Part shown: positions 1 through 9,732 of the stretch, one piece after another
Layout of the letters: each line of letters opens with the position of its first letter
Numbering within the stretch: the stretch's first letter is position 1
Source of the DNA: Desulfolithobacter dissulfuricans
Lineage (GTDB): Bacteria > Desulfobacterota > Desulfobulbia > Desulfobulbales > Desulfobulbaceae
DNA: 64,000 nucleotides
Direction of reading: 5' to 3'
Assembly (NCBI RefSeq): GCF_025998535.1
Contig: NZ_AP024233.1
Coordinates: forward strand, 310,001-374,000
Translations under genes and position numbers: made by a program
The notes under the pieces: generated by a model
What the model was told of the DNA's origin: nothing
What the model saw: the letters and a program-made list of their open reading frames with translations, nothing else
The model's database searches: none

Positions 1-1230
1 AGCAGGGACGCTCTGCACAAGGCGTTTGGGAAGGTGAGGTCTGCGAAGGGAGCTGCCGGAATAGACGGCCAGTCCATCAAGGACTTTGCCGCATCAGCCG
101 AAGCCAACATCGACTGTCTCCTGAAGGAACTGTGGGAAAAGAGTTACCAGCCACTGGCCGTGCGCCGGGTAGAGATACCCAAGCCAACCGGAGGAGTTCG
201 GTTGCTCGGTATTCCAGCAGTCCGTGACCGTGTAGTGCAGCAGGCACTGCTCGACATTCTCCTGCCGATATTCGATCGGGATTTCCACCCGTCGAGCTAT
301 GGCTATCGCCCAGGCCGCAGTTGTCATCAGGCGATATCCAAGGCGACGATGTTTATCCGTGACTACGATCGAAAGTGGGTAGTTGATATGGATCTGTCCA
401 AATGCTTTGACACCTTGGACCATGATCTCATCCTCAGCGCCTTTCGTCGCCGGATCAGGGACGGGAGTATCCTCGGTCTCCTGGAGAAGTTTCTGAAGAG
501 CGGTGTAATGACGGATTCGGGATTTACGGCTAGCGAGATCGGCAGTCCACAGGGCGGCGTGATCAGCCCTCTGATAGCCAATGTGTATCTCGATTCTTTT
601 GATCAATTCATGAAGAATCGTGGCCACCGAATAGTCCGCTATGCGGACGATATCCTGATTCTGTGCCAATCAAAGAAAGCGGCCGAGAATGCTCTTGAGC
701 AGGCACGGCACTATCTTGAAGGAGAATTGCTGCTGACTGTCAACCGTGAAAAGACCCATATCTGCCACAGCAGTCGGGGCGTAAACTTTCTGGGAGTATC
801 CGTATGCTCTCAGTATACGCAAATCCAGCGAGGCAAGATTAAGTCTTTCAAGGCAAAGGTCAAGGCAATGACCCGGCGTAATTCCCCGGTGAATCTTGAG
901 AAAGTGATTGCAGATCTCAATCCGCTCTTGAGGGGATTTGCCAACTACTTCCGGATAGCGAACTGCACAGGAGAATTTTCAAGGCTGATGAGATGGATTC
1001 GGAGAAGACTGCGAGCCATCCAGCTGAAATTGTGGAAGAAGCCCAATCGGCTTCACCGCAGGCTGAGGCAGCTTGGATACAGGGGGAAGTTTGATGCGAT
1101 CAAAATGAACTCCTGGGCCAATGCGGCAAGTCCTTTGAGCCATTATGCCCTGCCCAACGGATATTTACACCGGGGCTTGGGTCTCTTTGATCTTGGTGCT
1201 GTATCTACTGGAATCTCTGTTTCAATATGA
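1..1230 (+). CDS. Group II intron reverse transcriptase/maturase (5' partial)
   Basis: The frame is open to the window edge, so the start is missing. The protein is an intron-encoded reverse transcriptase with a maturase domain, which helps the intron RNA splice and copies it into DNA at new sites. Visible are the RT palm with the YADD catalytic motif (RYADDILIL, near nt 640-660), the SPQGG motif before it, and a C-terminal maturase (GIIM) region with GFANYFRIAN. No HNH endonuclease domain follows, as in endonuclease-lacking bacterial introns. It is collinear with the second maturase at 2050-3318 but clearly diverged, with roughly six of seven residues identical by eye. No lesion is visible in the part present. 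Confidence 0.93.
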   Translation, partial: SRDALHKAFGKVRSAKGAAGIDGQSIKDFAASAEANIDCLLKELWEKSYQPLAVRRVEIPKPTGGVRLLGIPAVRDRVVQQALLDILLPIFDRDFHPSSYGYRPGRSCHQAISKATMFIRDYDRKWVVDMDLSKCFDTLDHDLILSAFRRRIRDGSILGLLEKFLKSGVMTDSGFTASEIGSPQGGVISPLIANVYLDSFDQFMKNRGHRIVRYADDILILCQSKKAAENALEQARHYLEGELLLTVNREKTHICHSSRGVNFLGVSVCSQYTQIQRGKIKSFKAKVKAMTRRNSPVNLEKVIADLNPLLRGFANYFRIANCTGEFSRLMRWIRRRLRAIQLKLWKKPNRLHRRLRQLGYRGKFDAIKMNSWANAASPLSHYALPNGYLHRGLGLFDLGAVSTGISVSI

Positions 1231-1244
1231 AGGAAAATAAACAG

Positions 1245-1316
1245 GAGCCGTATACGAGACCCGTACGTACGGTTCTGTGAGAGGGATGAGGCAAGCGTAA
1301 TTAACTTGCCTCACCC
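1245..1316 (+). ncRNA. Group II intron domains V and VI, copy A
   Basis: Domain V is 1245-1275: GAGCCGTA pairs with TACGGTTC, a two-base CG bulge follows, and an upper TACG/CGTA stem closes a short loop. It carries the AGC triad. Domain VI is a GGG/CCC base stem plus GAGGCAAG (1288-1295) paired with CTTGCCTC (1305-1312). A1313 is left unpaired between them and is the likely branch-point adenosine. The 31-base domain V is slightly shorter than the usual 34. Confidence 0.8.
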
Positions 1317-2049
1317 TACTCGATTTGCCCGGCATGGCGGGCAAACCCAGCCTGCGTTACGCAGGCGTCACCCTGACCAGGGGGAAGACAATCCGAATCG
1401 TAAGGGCGTTGCTGGTAACGGCAGGGTCTGAAGGAAGCGATAGGAGGTGAGCGGCACATAGCGCAAGCGAACCTGATTCGGCGTATCAGGAGGGTAAGCG
1501 TCCTAAATAGCGCGAAGCCCGATACCTGGTCAGTCCTGATACGTGATTGAGGATGTGGTCGCTCACAGGGGGTCCGCCTTAACCGGGGAAGCCTTGCACT
1601 GTTTCCGCATTGAGCGGAATAGAGAAGCACAAGGAGAAATCCAAGGCGGATCGAAGCGGTGTGAGGTGGCAGATGATTCCGTAGTAGTGATGAAATTCCG
1701 GCCTGTGAAGCCTGGTAACAGTGTGGAGGATAAAACCGGGATGACCCAACGGCCTGGTTCGTTGGGGGCAGTTATGAGCCAAAAGCCATATCTGTTGCGA
1801 AGGGATGAAGTTTATTTGAAGGTTTTCTGGAATCTATGGACACCTGGCAGACTGAACACAAGCCGTCCGACGGGACGGGGTACGCTATCGGCGGTATACC
1901 GTGACAGGTCCTCTGCCGATTTTGACCGTTCATCGGAGTAGATGGGAGTGTTGATCGTATATTGCCCATGAGGATAGAAAGCGGTCGCGCCCATTGAAGA
2001 ACCGAAGTCTCCACGTGGAAATAGAGGAAGGGAAACGCAGGACAGGAGC

Positions 2050-3318
2050 ATGGTTGAAGTCTGGTACAGCCTATATGATCGAATGCTGAGCCGGGAGAAC
2101 CTGGTCAAGGCATTCTACAAGGTGAAATCCTCGAAAGGAGCTGCCGGTATAGACGGCCAGTCCATCGATGATTTTGCCGGCTCATTTGTGACCAATATCG
2201 ATCATCTCCTGACGGAACTGCAGGACAAGAGCTACCAACCGCTGGCCGTGCGACGGGTGGAGATCCCGAAGCCGAACGGCGGGAAACGGCTACTCGGCAT
2301 ACCTGCAGTCCGTGACCGTGTGGTACAGCAGGCCCTGCTGGATATACTTCAACCAATATTTGACCGCGATTTCCATCCGTCGAGCTACGGCTACCGTCCT
2401 GGTCGGAGTTGTCACCAGGCAATCAGCAAAGCCACGATGTTCATCCGGACGTACGAGCGGAAATGGGTAGTGGACATGGATCTGTCGAAATGCTTCGACA
2501 CGTTGAACCATGACCTGATCCTTGCCTCGTTCCGTCGCCGGGTCAGTGATGGAAGTATTCTTGGTCTGCTGGAGAAGTTTTTGAAAAGCGGAGTTCTGAC
2601 AGGAGATGGTTGGCAGGCCAGCGAGGTCGGCAGTCCGCAGGGCGGAGTTATCAGCCCGTTGATTGCCAACGTATACCTTGATTCCTTCGATCAGTTTATG
2701 AAGAATCGTGGCCACCGCATCGTCCGCTATGCGGACGACATCCTGATCCTGTGCCAGTCAAAGAGCGCAGCCGAAAATGCACTGAACCAGGCCAGTCGTT
2801 ATCTTGAAGAAGAACTGCTGTTGACCGTCAACCAGGAAAAGACCCATATAAGCCACAGCCTCAAAGGGATTAAATTTCTCGGAGTTCGTATCCACTCCGT
2901 GATGACCCGAATACAGCGAGGCAAGGTGAGGGCCTTCAAGGCGAAGGTCAAGGCGATGACCCGGCGTAACTCCCCGGTGAACCTTGAGAAGGTGATAGCC
3001 GATCTCAACCGGTTGCTGAGGGGTTTTGCCAACTACTTTCGAATAGCGAACTGCAAGGGTGAGTTTTCTCGGCTGATGAGGTGGATCAGAAGACGGCTGC
3101 GTGCTGTTCAGTTGAAGCTGTGGAAAAAGCCGTGCAGGCTACACCGCAGACTGAGACAGCTGGGCTATAGAGGAGAGTTCAAAAGAATCAAGATGAACTC
3201 CTGGGCCAATGCAGCAAGTCCGCTGAGCCATTATGCCCTTCCCAACAGCTGCCTGCATGGGGAAATGGGGCTCTTTGACCTCGCATCTGTACAGACCGGA
3301 ATTTCTGTTTCAGTATGA
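2050..3318 (+). CDS. Group II intron reverse transcriptase/maturase
   Basis: This 422-residue intron-encoded protein looks complete. RT domains occupy about residues 30-260, with SPQGG and the YADD active site (RYADDILIL). A maturase/X region follows to the end, with GFANYFRIANCKGEF and a basic C-terminus. The length fits maturases that lack an HNH endonuclease. The ATG at 2050 follows a GACAGGAGC Shine-Dalgarno-like stretch. The protein binds and splices its own intron RNA and reverse-transcribes it during retrohoming. Both the frame and the RNA tail look intact, so this copy could be active. It is a sister of the partial maturase just upstream, but the differences are spread along the protein, which argues against a very recent duplication. 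Confidence 0.95.
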   Translation: MVEVWYSLYDRMLSRENLVKAFYKVKSSKGAAGIDGQSIDDFAGSFVTNIDHLLTELQDKSYQPLAVRRVEIPKPNGGKRLLGIPAVRDRVVQQALLDILQPIFDRDFHPSSYGYRPGRSCHQAISKATMFIRTYERKWVVDMDLSKCFDTLNHDLILASFRRRVSDGSILGLLEKFLKSGVLTGDGWQASEVGSPQGGVISPLIANVYLDSFDQFMKNRGHRIVRYADDILILCQSKSAAENALNQASRYLEEELLLTVNQEKTHISHSLKGIKFLGVRIHSVMTRIQRGKVRAFKAKVKAMTRRNSPVNLEKVIADLNRLLRGFANYFRIANCKGEFSRLMRWIRRRLRAVQLKLWKKPCRLHRRLRQLGYRGEFKRIKMNSWANAASPLSHYALPNSCLHGEMGLFDLASVQTGISVSV

Positions 3319-3333
3319 AGGAAAAATAAACAG

Positions 3334-3405
3334 GAGCCGTATACGAGGCCCGTACGTACGGTTCTGTGAGAGGGATGAGGCAAGCTTAATTACCTTGCCT
3401 CACCC
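3334..3405 (+). ncRNA. Group II intron domains V and VI, copy B
   Basis: Same architecture as copy A. Domain V is at 3334-3364 (GAGCCGTA/TACGGTTC). Domain VI has GAGGCAAG (3377-3384) paired with CTTGCCTC (3394-3401), with A3402 bulged before CCC. The domain V loop differs from copy A by one base. Confidence 0.8.
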
Positions 3406-3443
3406 TACTCGATATGGTGCAACTGTCAGATCAGGACATCTGT

Positions 3444-5063
3444 CTAGAAATAGACATCAAAGCTCAGGTAGATCTGATTGGCGTTCTCGATGGGATTCAT
3501 GCCCAAACTCTGCAACATAGCCAGATCGTTGGCATCATCCAGGTCGTACGGCTTCAGGTTCCAGTCGTTGATGCCGGAGTAATTGTAGTCATAGTACTGC
3601 CAGCCCAGACGGACAAAGGTCTTGGCATACTTGGAAATGGCCTCGCCGGTGGGCAGGTCGTAGATCATGTAGATCTCGTAGGCGTTACCGCGGGTGGCCA
3701 GCTTGGAGTTGTACAGATCATCGTTGCCCGGAGTGAAGGCGACCCAGTAGCGGGAGCCGTAGTTATACTCGGCACCGATCTTCAGACCGAGGTCGTCGAT
3801 GTCATACCGGACGCCGACATAGATGGAATAGCCGTTCTCGGAGTCGGTATTGGCGATTACAGGAGGTACCCCGCCGTTGCCCAGTATGGCAGCCAGGCTC
3901 ATGTCATACTCGTTGAACATACCGCTGGAATCCGGTTCGGTACGGCTCCAGCCACCGGCGATGAAGTAGCTGAAGTTGTTGACCTTGTCCATGTAGATGG
4001 CTGTGGTGTGGTACATGTTGCCCAGCGTGTCCTGGGGGCCGTACTGCGGTGCAATAAGGTTGTCTTCGCTGTACAGGTCCAGGAAGTCAGGATAGTTGAA
4101 CAGGTTGAAGACCTTGAAGGACTGGATGTTCATGAACCGGTGACCCTTCTTGAACACGTCCCAGCTCAGGCCGGCGAAATCGGTATCGTCGATATGATAA
4201 CTTCCAGGAGCTTCGTCGAGGAGGCCATTTTCAAAGCCGCGGCCATAACAGAAGCGGATCCGGCCGGTTCCCAGGGCCTCGTTGCCCCAGGCATAGGCAT
4301 ATCCCAGGGAAATACCGTCAAAGGGATAGTCCATGTAGGCAATGGGGGTGGCCATCCGCTGGTCAGTGCCCATGCGGACCTGGGCCGGCGGTCCGTCGGT
4401 GGTGGGGCGGCGGCCGATGGAGAACCAGATGGGCATGCCGCCGATGTTGTTCCAGTTGACAAAGGCCCGGTCCACCCGCAGGGCGTTGTCATCGGGAGTA
4501 CGGGTGGTGTTGCCGTCGAAGATAGGCATGGCAGTGCCGTTGTTGTACATGTCGCCTATGCCCTCTGGGGTAGATTCCATGCCCCAGGCCTTGTACATGG
4601 CCAGCCGGCCCTTGAACTCGACATTCTCGGTGGCCTTGACCCGCATGTTCAGCCGGAACCGGTTGGTGAATATTGTGTCGTTTTTGAGATCACCTCCAGA
4701 TGTTCCTGCAGCAAGAGCAGAAAAACCGGTAGGAAACTGAAGAGGTGTTCCGGCAGAAAACACGGTGTCAGCCTGGTAATAATCCATCCGGGCGCGGAAA
4801 TCGCCGTAGAACTTGAACCGGGCGGCCAGGTCCCAGGACTCGCCCTTCTCCTCGAGCATCTCGTCCATGTCGTCGACCCTGTCACCGTACTCGGTGATGA
4901 CTTCACTCTGCTTGGCCATCTGCGCTTTGAGCGCATCAAGCTGGCGGGAGAGCTCCTCAATCTTGGCCTCAAGATCCGAGGGCGCTTTGCCTGCACTGGC
5001 AGAGGCGACCGCCGGCAAGGCAATCAACCCGGCCAGTGCCAGCATGGAAAATTTCTTTACCAT
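3444..5063 (-). CDS. Outer-membrane porin-like protein, DUF3373 type
   Basis: A 539-residue predicted outer-membrane beta-barrel. An N-terminal signal peptide (about residues 1-23, ending ASASA) is followed by a short coiled coil (about 28-75, Leu/Glu/Lys-rich) and then a long barrel region. That region has alternating aromatic strands and ends in DVYF, with a terminal Phe as used for Bam-dependent assembly. The coiled coil plus barrel layout resembles DUF3373 proteins of deltaproteobacteria; the transported substrate is unknown. The ATG at 5063 has a strong GGAGGAAG ribosome site. It is transcribed alone from the promoter at 5253-5281, and group II introns sit just beyond its 3' end. Confidence 0.85.
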   Translation of the reverse strand: MVKKFSMLALAGLIALPAVASASAGKAPSDLEAKIEELSRQLDALKAQMAKQSEVITEYGDRVDDMDEMLEEKGESWDLAARFKFYGDFRARMDYYQADTVFSAGTPLQFPTGFSALAAGTSGGDLKNDTIFTNRFRLNMRVKATENVEFKGRLAMYKAWGMESTPEGIGDMYNNGTAMPIFDGNTTRTPDDNALRVDRAFVNWNNIGGMPIWFSIGRRPTTDGPPAQVRMGTDQRMATPIAYMDYPFDGISLGYAYAWGNEALGTGRIRFCYGRGFENGLLDEAPGSYHIDDTDFAGLSWDVFKKGHRFMNIQSFKVFNLFNYPDFLDLYSEDNLIAPQYGPQDTLGNMYHTTAIYMDKVNNFSYFIAGGWSRTEPDSSGMFNEYDMSLAAILGNGGVPPVIANTDSENGYSIYVGVRYDIDDLGLKIGAEYNYGSRYWVAFTPGNDDLYNSKLATRGNAYEIYMIYDLPTGEAISKYAKTFVRLGWQYYDYNYSGINDWNLKPYDLDDANDLAMLQSLGMNPIENANQIYLSFDVYF

Positions 5064-5252
5064 TCTTCTTCCTCCTACTTTTAGTTATCCCAAGGGGAAA
5101 TACCCCAGCTTCAACCTGTAAGGACGGGGTGTTGTGGCAATCTGGAAATGAAACCCTGTGTTCGGCAGATACAAATTTTTTAACAAACAGGAGTCATACG
5201 ATGCAGCCAGAACCCGGTTACCGTATAGAAATACGAAATACGTGTATATGCA

Positions 5253-5281
5253 TTTCTATCGCATCGACCGATGGATGTCAA
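5253..5281 (-). promoter_or_regulatory. Sigma-70-like promoter of the porin gene
   Basis: On the minus strand a perfect -35 TTGACA (5276-5281) is followed by 17 bp and then TAGAAA (5253-5258). It leaves a leader of about 180 bases before the porin ATG. The -10 lies in one arm of an inverted repeat, ATAGAAAT (5225-5232) and ATTTCTAT (5252-5259), which could be an operator. The 5064-5442 gap holds no convincing gene. Confidence 0.6.
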
Positions 5282-5357
5282 CATGACGGGCGAAAAAAGT
5301 AAAAAAAATTGTACTGGGAAGGGGAAGGGAAAAAGAAATTCGCTCAGGCACCACAAC

Positions 5358-5385
5358 GGGGGACCTCTGTTATTGAAAGTCCCCC
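5358..5385. other. Hairpin between clpA and the porin promoter
   Basis: GGGGGAC (5358-5364) pairs with GTCCCCC (5379-5385) around a 14-base loop, downstream of the clpA stop. There is no clear T tract, so it may be a weak or Rho-assisted terminator. Confidence 0.4.
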
Positions 5386-5442
5386 CATTGCTTCTGCGAC
5401 GCGGCTCTCCTGATTATGCCGGACAGGCAACATGATGGTCAA

Positions 5443-7716
5443 TCAGGAGTCATAGGTGAAGATGGTCTTGCCACCCTTGCGGCTGACCCGGACAGTACCG
5501 CCCTTGCTCAGTCGTCCGAAGAGAATTTCCTCGGTGAGTGGATCACCGATTTCCTTCATGATCAGCCGCCGCAGGGGCCGGGCTCCATAGGCCGGATCAT
5601 AGCCTTCGCTGGCCAGCCACCGCCGGGCTGCCGGAGTCAGGCTGATGCGGACCTTCTTCTCGGCCAGCTGGGCCTGGAGTTCGCCGACCATCTTGTCCAC
5701 CACCTTCTCCACGGTTTCCGGCTCCAGGGCCCGGAAGGTGATGATAGCATCCAGCCGGTTACGGAATTCCGGCGAGAACAGGTTTTTGAGCGCTTTCTGC
5801 TCCTTACCACGGTTGTCGCCGAGAAAACCGATGCTGCGCTCGCTCATCTCCCGGGCACCGGCATTGGTGGTCATGATCAGGATCACATTCCGGAAATCCG
5901 CCTGTCGGCCGGCATTGTCGGTCAGGGTGGAGTGATCCATCACCTGGAGCAGGATGGAGAAGACATCGGGATGTGCCTTTTCGATTTCGTCCAGCAGGAG
6001 GACCGTATACGGGTGCTTGCGGATGGCGTCGGTGAGCAGACCTCCCTGGTCAAAACCGATATAGCCGGGAGGGGCGCCGATGAGGCGGGCCACCGCGTGT
6101 TTTTCCATGTACTCGGACATATCGAACCGTTCGAAATGCACCGACAGGGCCGCGGCAAGCTGACGCGCCACCTCGGTTTTGCCCACACCTGTGGGGCCGG
6201 CGAACAGGAACGAGCCCGTGGGCGACTGGGGATTTCCCAGTCCGGCCCGGGAGCGCTTCACCGCCCGGACCACGGCGTCGATGGCATCCTGCTGGCCAAA
6301 GATGACCGATTTGAGCTGGCTGTCCAGTTCCCTGAGGGCCGCCACGTCGCTGGTGCTCCTGGAATTGACGGGAACGCGGGCCATCTTGGAGACGACCTTT
6401 TCCACGTCCCGTACCGACACCGTCTTGCCCAGCTTGCCGGCCAGCCGGAAGGCCGCCCCCACCTCATCCATTACGTCGATGGCCTTGTCGGGCAGGAAGC
6501 GGTCGTTGATATAGCGGTTGGCCAGTTCCACGGTGGCCAGAACCGCAGGTCTGGAGTAGCGGACATGGTGGTGTTCTTCGTAGCGTGACTGCAGCCCCTT
6601 GAGGATATTACAGGTATCAGCCACCGAAGGTTCTTCGATGTCGATTTTCTGGAATCGTCTGGAGAGGGCGCGGTCTTTTTCAATGTGATTTTTATACTCT
6701 TCGTAGGTGGTCGACCCGATGCAGCGGATGGTCCCGGCCTGCAGGGCGGGCTTGAGCAGGTTAGAGGCATCCATGGAGCCGCCGCTGGTGGCCCCGGCCC
6801 CGACAATGGTGTGCATCTCGTCGATAAAGAGGATGGCATTGTCCTTTTTCTCGATCGCAGCTACCACGGCCTTGAGCCGTTTCTCGAAATCGCCCCGGTA
6901 CTTGGTGCCAGCCACAAGGGTGCCCATGTCGAGCATGTAGATTTCGGTATCGCGGAGCAGGTCCGGCACCAGTTTTTTCGGATCCGGCTTTTCCTGCTGC
7001 CGGGCGATTTTATCTTCATGGATACGCAGGGCCAGTCCTTCGGCCATGGCGGTCTTGCCCACACCGGGCTCGCCCACCAGCAGGGGATTGTTTTTCCGCC
7101 GCCGGCAGAGGACCTGCATCATCCGTTCAAGCTCACGGTCCCGGCCGATCAGGGGGTCGATACTTCCCTCGGCCGCCCGCCGGGCAAAATTGACAGTGTA
7201 TTTTTCCAGGGCGTCATCGGTCTTGACCTCGCTCTGCTTGCCCTTGCGCGGCGCAGGCTGCGGCTGGCGGAAGGGTTCGCTCTGCAGCGACTCGGGCAGC
7301 CCGTGGGAGATATACTCCACCACTTCCAGCCGACCGATCCCCTCGCTGCCGAGAAAATAGACCGCATGGGAGTCGGGCTCGGCAAAGATGGAAACCAGGA
7401 CATCGCCGGTGTCCACCTGTTTCTTGCCGCAGCTCTGGACGTGGTTCACCGCCCGCTGGAGAACCCGGTTGAAGGCAACCGTCTGGGACGGTTCACTGTT
7501 TTCATCCTTGAGGGTGGGCAGCCCGCCGGAGAAAAACCGTTCGAGCCGCTCCTTGAGATTGGTGTAGCTGCCGCCGCAGCTGTCAATAATGTGGCGGGCC
7601 AGGTCGTCGTGGAGCAGGCCGTAGAGCATGTGCTCGACGGTCACGTACTCGTGCCTGTGCAGTTTCGCTTCTTTTATGGCCTTGATGAGGGCCAGTTCAA
7701 GTTCTCTACTCAACAT
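5443..7716 (-). CDS. clpA: ClpA, ATP-dependent Clp protease unfoldase subunit
   Basis: A 757-residue AAA+ unfoldase, almost the same length as E. coli ClpA. It unfolds substrates and feeds them into ClpP in the cytoplasm. The Clp N-domain (about 1-145) is followed by two AAA+ modules: Walker A GEPGVGKT with FIDEMH, and then GPTGVGKT with [14 protein letters not shown] Clp D2-small domain ends the protein. The ATG at 7716 is preferred over an upstream in-frame start because it follows AGGAG at good spacing and matches the family N-terminus MLSRELE. It lies downstream of clpS on the same strand, the usual adaptor-unfoldase pair. clpP is not in the window. Confidence 0.97.
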   Translation of the reverse strand: MLSRELELALIKAIKEAKLHRHEYVTVEHMLYGLLHDDLARHIIDSCGGSYTNLKERLERFFSGGLPTLKDENSEPSQTVAFNRVLQRAVNHVQSCGKKQVDTGDVLVSIFAEPDSHAVYFLGSEGIGRLEVVEYISHGLPESLQSEPFRQPQPAPRKGKQSEVKTDDALEKYTVNFARRAAEGSIDPLIGRDRELERMMQVLCRRRKNNPLLVGEPGVGKTAMAEGLALRIHEDKIARQQEKPDPKKLVPDLLRDTEIYMLDMGTLVAGTKYRGDFEKRLKAVVAAIEKKDNAILFIDEMHTIVGAGATSGGSMDASNLLKPALQAGTIRCIGSTTYEEYKNHIEKDRALSRRFQKIDIEEPSVADTCNILKGLQSRYEEHHHVRYSRPAVLATVELANRYINDRFLPDKAIDVMDEVGAAFRLAGKLGKTVSVRDVEKVVSKMARVPVNSRSTSDVAALRELDSQLKSVIFGQQDAIDAVVRAVKRSRAGLGNPQSPTGSFLFAGPTGVGKTEVARQLAAALSVHFERFDMSEYMEKHAVARLIGAPPGYIGFDQGGLLTDAIRKHPYTVLLLDEIEKAHPDVFSILLQVMDHSTLTDNAGRQADFRNVILIMTTNAGAREMSERSIGFLGDNRGKEQKALKNLFSPEFRNRLDAIITFRALEPETVEKVVDKMVGELQAQLAEKKVRISLTPAARRWLASEGYDPAYGARPLRRLIMKEIGDPLTEEILFGRLSKGGTVRVSRKGGKTIFTYDS

Positions 7717-7884
7717 ATCTGGTATCTCCTCAAGAGCCCACGGGCACCACATCTTCGCGCGATCGCTCCCGTCCGCACAGGTCGGCTGTCGGGGTCTCCC
7801 TTCGGTCGCTTACCTGCGGTCGGTCGCTTGCGTGAATCTGCACCACTCGTGAACTCCTGCAGTGGTTTTTTTTCAATGCACCTT

Positions 7885-8202
7885 TCAGCCCGCCTTTTCC
7901 AGCGAGCATTTCAGTGGAAATTGATTTTTTCGCGCCATCTGGTGAACAACGGCGATCTTGGTTTCCCCGATTTCCCGGGTATAGATTCCGGCAACTCCCA
8001 CACCCTGGTGATGTACGTTGAGCATGATACGGGTTGCCTCGGCCGTGTCCTTGCCGAACACGGACTGGAGGATCATGACCACAAAGTCCATTGTGGTGTA
8101 GTCGTCATTGTGCAGGAGCACCTTGTACAGCGGGGGTTCCTGGAGTTCTTCCTGGTTTCTGGTCAGGGTTTCTTCCTGACCCCTGGTTTTGTTTTTGCTC
8201 AT
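7885..8202 (-). CDS. clpS: ClpS, ATP-dependent Clp protease adaptor
   Basis: A 105-residue adaptor that delivers N-degron substrates to ClpA. The flexible charged N-terminus is followed by the ClpS core with LLHNDDYTTMDFVV, the conserved patch that binds N-terminal residues and contacts ClpA, then HHQGVGVAGIYTREIAET-like segments typical of the family. It sits upstream of clpA with a 168-base gap that holds no gene and only short GC-rich repeats (CGGTCGCTT twice near 7805-7830). Confidence 0.96.
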   Translation of the reverse strand: MSKNKTRGQEETLTRNQEELQEPPLYKVLLHNDDYTTMDFVVMILQSVFGKDTAEATRIMLNVHHQGVGVAGIYTREIGETKIAVVHQMARKNQFPLKCSLEKAG

Positions 8203-8297
8203 GATTTCAGTTGGGTTGCAGTAGATAAGTCAAGATCATTGACTTGAATCTATCCTCTATAATTGTAATACTCCGTCAATTTTTTGGCAAGGCCGGT

Positions 8298-9656
8298 TTA
8301 TGCTTCCCTGGAGAGCATGGACAGGAGCAGGTGTACGATCACCGTCCGGGCCGAGACCGGGGAGCCTTTGAGGCGCAGTTCAGCATCCAGGATCAGGCGG
8401 GGCCAGCAGCACAGGGTGGCCGGGGAAAACGAGGCCGCGGTGCGGAACTGCATGAACAGGGCATAAGGGTGCCCTTTGAGTTCCGTTGCCCAGGAACCGT
8501 TTTCCTTGAGCAGGGGCAGACACTGGCTTTTGAACTGATCGGCGCTCATGGTCGGCCGGTAGTCATAGCGCTCCTGCAGCTGCAGCGACCTGAACAGCAG
8601 CAGGGTGCGGGCATAGTTGCGCAGGGTGGCGATGATGGCCAGGGGATGAATACCGTTTTCCTGGATACGACCGGCAACAAGCAGGGCCCTGTCGAGATTT
8701 TTTTTCCCCACCGCGTCGGTGAGCTCAAAGAGCGCCTCCTGCCTGGTTCGACCAACCACCGCGTCCAGATCCTCATGGGTGATCCTCTGCCGATCGCCCA
8801 CATAGAGGGCCAGTTTTTCACTTTCCATGACCACGGCCACCGGATGAAAACCAACCCGTTCGATGAGCCGGTCCGTGACCGGGGCCGGCATGGTCTTGCC
8901 AAATTCGCCCAGGGTTTTTTTGACCAGCTCCTGGAGAACCGATTTCTGGGCCTTCTGCGCCCTGGACGAGCTGCCGCTCTCCACGCTGCAGTCGATCACT
9001 GCAAACCGGTCCTGCAGCAGTCTGAACAGTTTTTTGCGCCTGTCGACTTCCTCGGCCAGCAGGAGGAGGATGTTGTTTTTCGGAAGACCTTCCTGGAGGA
9101 TTTTTTCAAACATGTCCACCGGGTCGCCACCGGAAGTCGGTGAAGGCAGGGAGGCTGCTTTTTCGCGCAAAGGTTCAAGCCAGTCCAGCGGAGCTGCCGG
9201 CTTTGGAAAACCAAAGGCCTGCTGCCACCGGGTGGCCGGCAACCCGGCCAGGTCCAGCTCCAGGTCAGAGGGATCCAGGCCTGCGGCAACGAGCATGGCC
9301 CGCAGATGGCGGGCAGCCAGGTCCTCCTTGTTGTTTTCCCGGGCCCGGAGTACCTTTTTCCACAAGGCATCAGCCACTTTCTTTGAATGAAACAGCCTGG
9401 TATCGCTGACCCGGTAGATCTGCCGGCCGGGCAGGAGGCTGAAGCTGCGCAGGTTCAAAAGGGTGGCGGCCGGATCCTCCTGTTCGCCGTCAACGGGGTG
9501 GATGGTACCGCCGTCGGCCAGCAGGACCTGGCACAGGGTATCGGCAGCCTGCCGGCAGAGATACCTGTCGCCAAACACCAGATAGACCGGCGAAATGTCA
9601 CCCTGTTTGATTTCCTTGATCAGGGTGGTCAGTTTTTCCCGGCTGATCAGCGCCAT
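8298..9656 (-). CDS. holA: DNA polymerase III delta subunit (HolA)
   Basis: The clamp-loader delta subunit opens the beta sliding clamp and works with gamma/tau and delta-prime. The N-terminus (SPVYLVFGDRYLCRQAAD) matches the family start. The middle AAA+-like domain carries NNILLLLAEEVDRRKKLF, and the C-terminal helical collar has LIERVGF and LRNYARTLLLFRSLQ. At 452 residues it is longer than the E. coli protein (about 340), with the extra length in the region around residues 100-175. Like other delta subunits it has no working Walker A site. It follows the large secreted-protein gene on the same strand with a 76-base gap. Confidence 0.9.
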   Translation of the reverse strand: MALISREKLTTLIKEIKQGDISPVYLVFGDRYLCRQAADTLCQVLLADGGTIHPVDGEQEDPAATLLNLRSFSLLPGRQIYRVSDTRLFHSKKVADALWKKVLRARENNKEDLAARHLRAMLVAAGLDPSDLELDLAGLPATRWQQAFGFPKPAAPLDWLEPLREKAASLPSPTSGGDPVDMFEKILQEGLPKNNILLLLAEEVDRRKKLFRLLQDRFAVIDCSVESGSSSRAQKAQKSVLQELVKKTLGEFGKTMPAPVTDRLIERVGFHPVAVVMESEKLALYVGDRQRITHEDLDAVVGRTRQEALFELTDAVGKKNLDRALLVAGRIQENGIHPLAIIATLRNYARTLLLFRSLQLQERYDYRPTMSADQFKSQCLPLLKENGSWATELKGHPYALFMQFRTAASFSPATLCCWPRLILDAELRLKGSPVSARTVIVHLLLSMLSREA

Positions 9657-9732
9657 GATAGAGTGTCCCAGGTGTTGGCCCCGGTTTTCCGGGGGTTCGG
9701 GGAGCGGTTCGTGACCACTGGTAACCGTATCT

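Larger units (their letters stand above)
1..1324 (+). mobile_element. Group II intron copy A (3' part)
   Basis: The 5' end lies outside the window. It contains the intron-encoded reverse transcriptase/maturase followed by a domain V/VI-like tail. The sequence shared with copy B runs through CCCTACTCGAT, ending at 1324, and then the two copies diverge, so the 3' splice boundary lies at about 1319-1324. The copy sits immediately before copy B, giving a tandem arrangement. Confidence 0.85.
1325..3413 (+). mobile_element. Group II intron copy B
   Basis: This is a second related intron placed directly after copy A. The roughly 725 bases between 1325 and the maturase start have no convincing gene and should hold RNA domains I-III plus part of IV; compact hairpins such as GCCTGCG-TTA-CGCAGGC near 1348 are visible. 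The exact 5' end is uncertain because no clean GTGYG is seen at a sensible distance, so 1325 is only the left limit. A perfect hairpin (TTGCCCG/CGGGCAA) lies at 1325-1344. The 3' end is at about 3408-3413, 31 bases beyond the porin stop codon on the opposite strand. Confidence 0.75.

Noticed and set aside
1659-1663. GTGTG at 1659 as the 5' end of intron copy B
   Set aside because: It would leave only about 390 bases before the maturase gene, too few for domains I-III.
3414-5084. Long open frame (556 codons) on the plus strand across the porin region
   Set aside because: It is antisense to the porin, which has a signal peptide, a barrel pattern and a strong ribosome site. The plus-strand translation is Val/Gly/Ile-rich without a domain, typical of a shadow frame in G+C-rich DNA.
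5036-5302. Small plus-strand frame in the porin leader
   Set aside because: It spans the porin promoter and ribosome site and shows no protein features.
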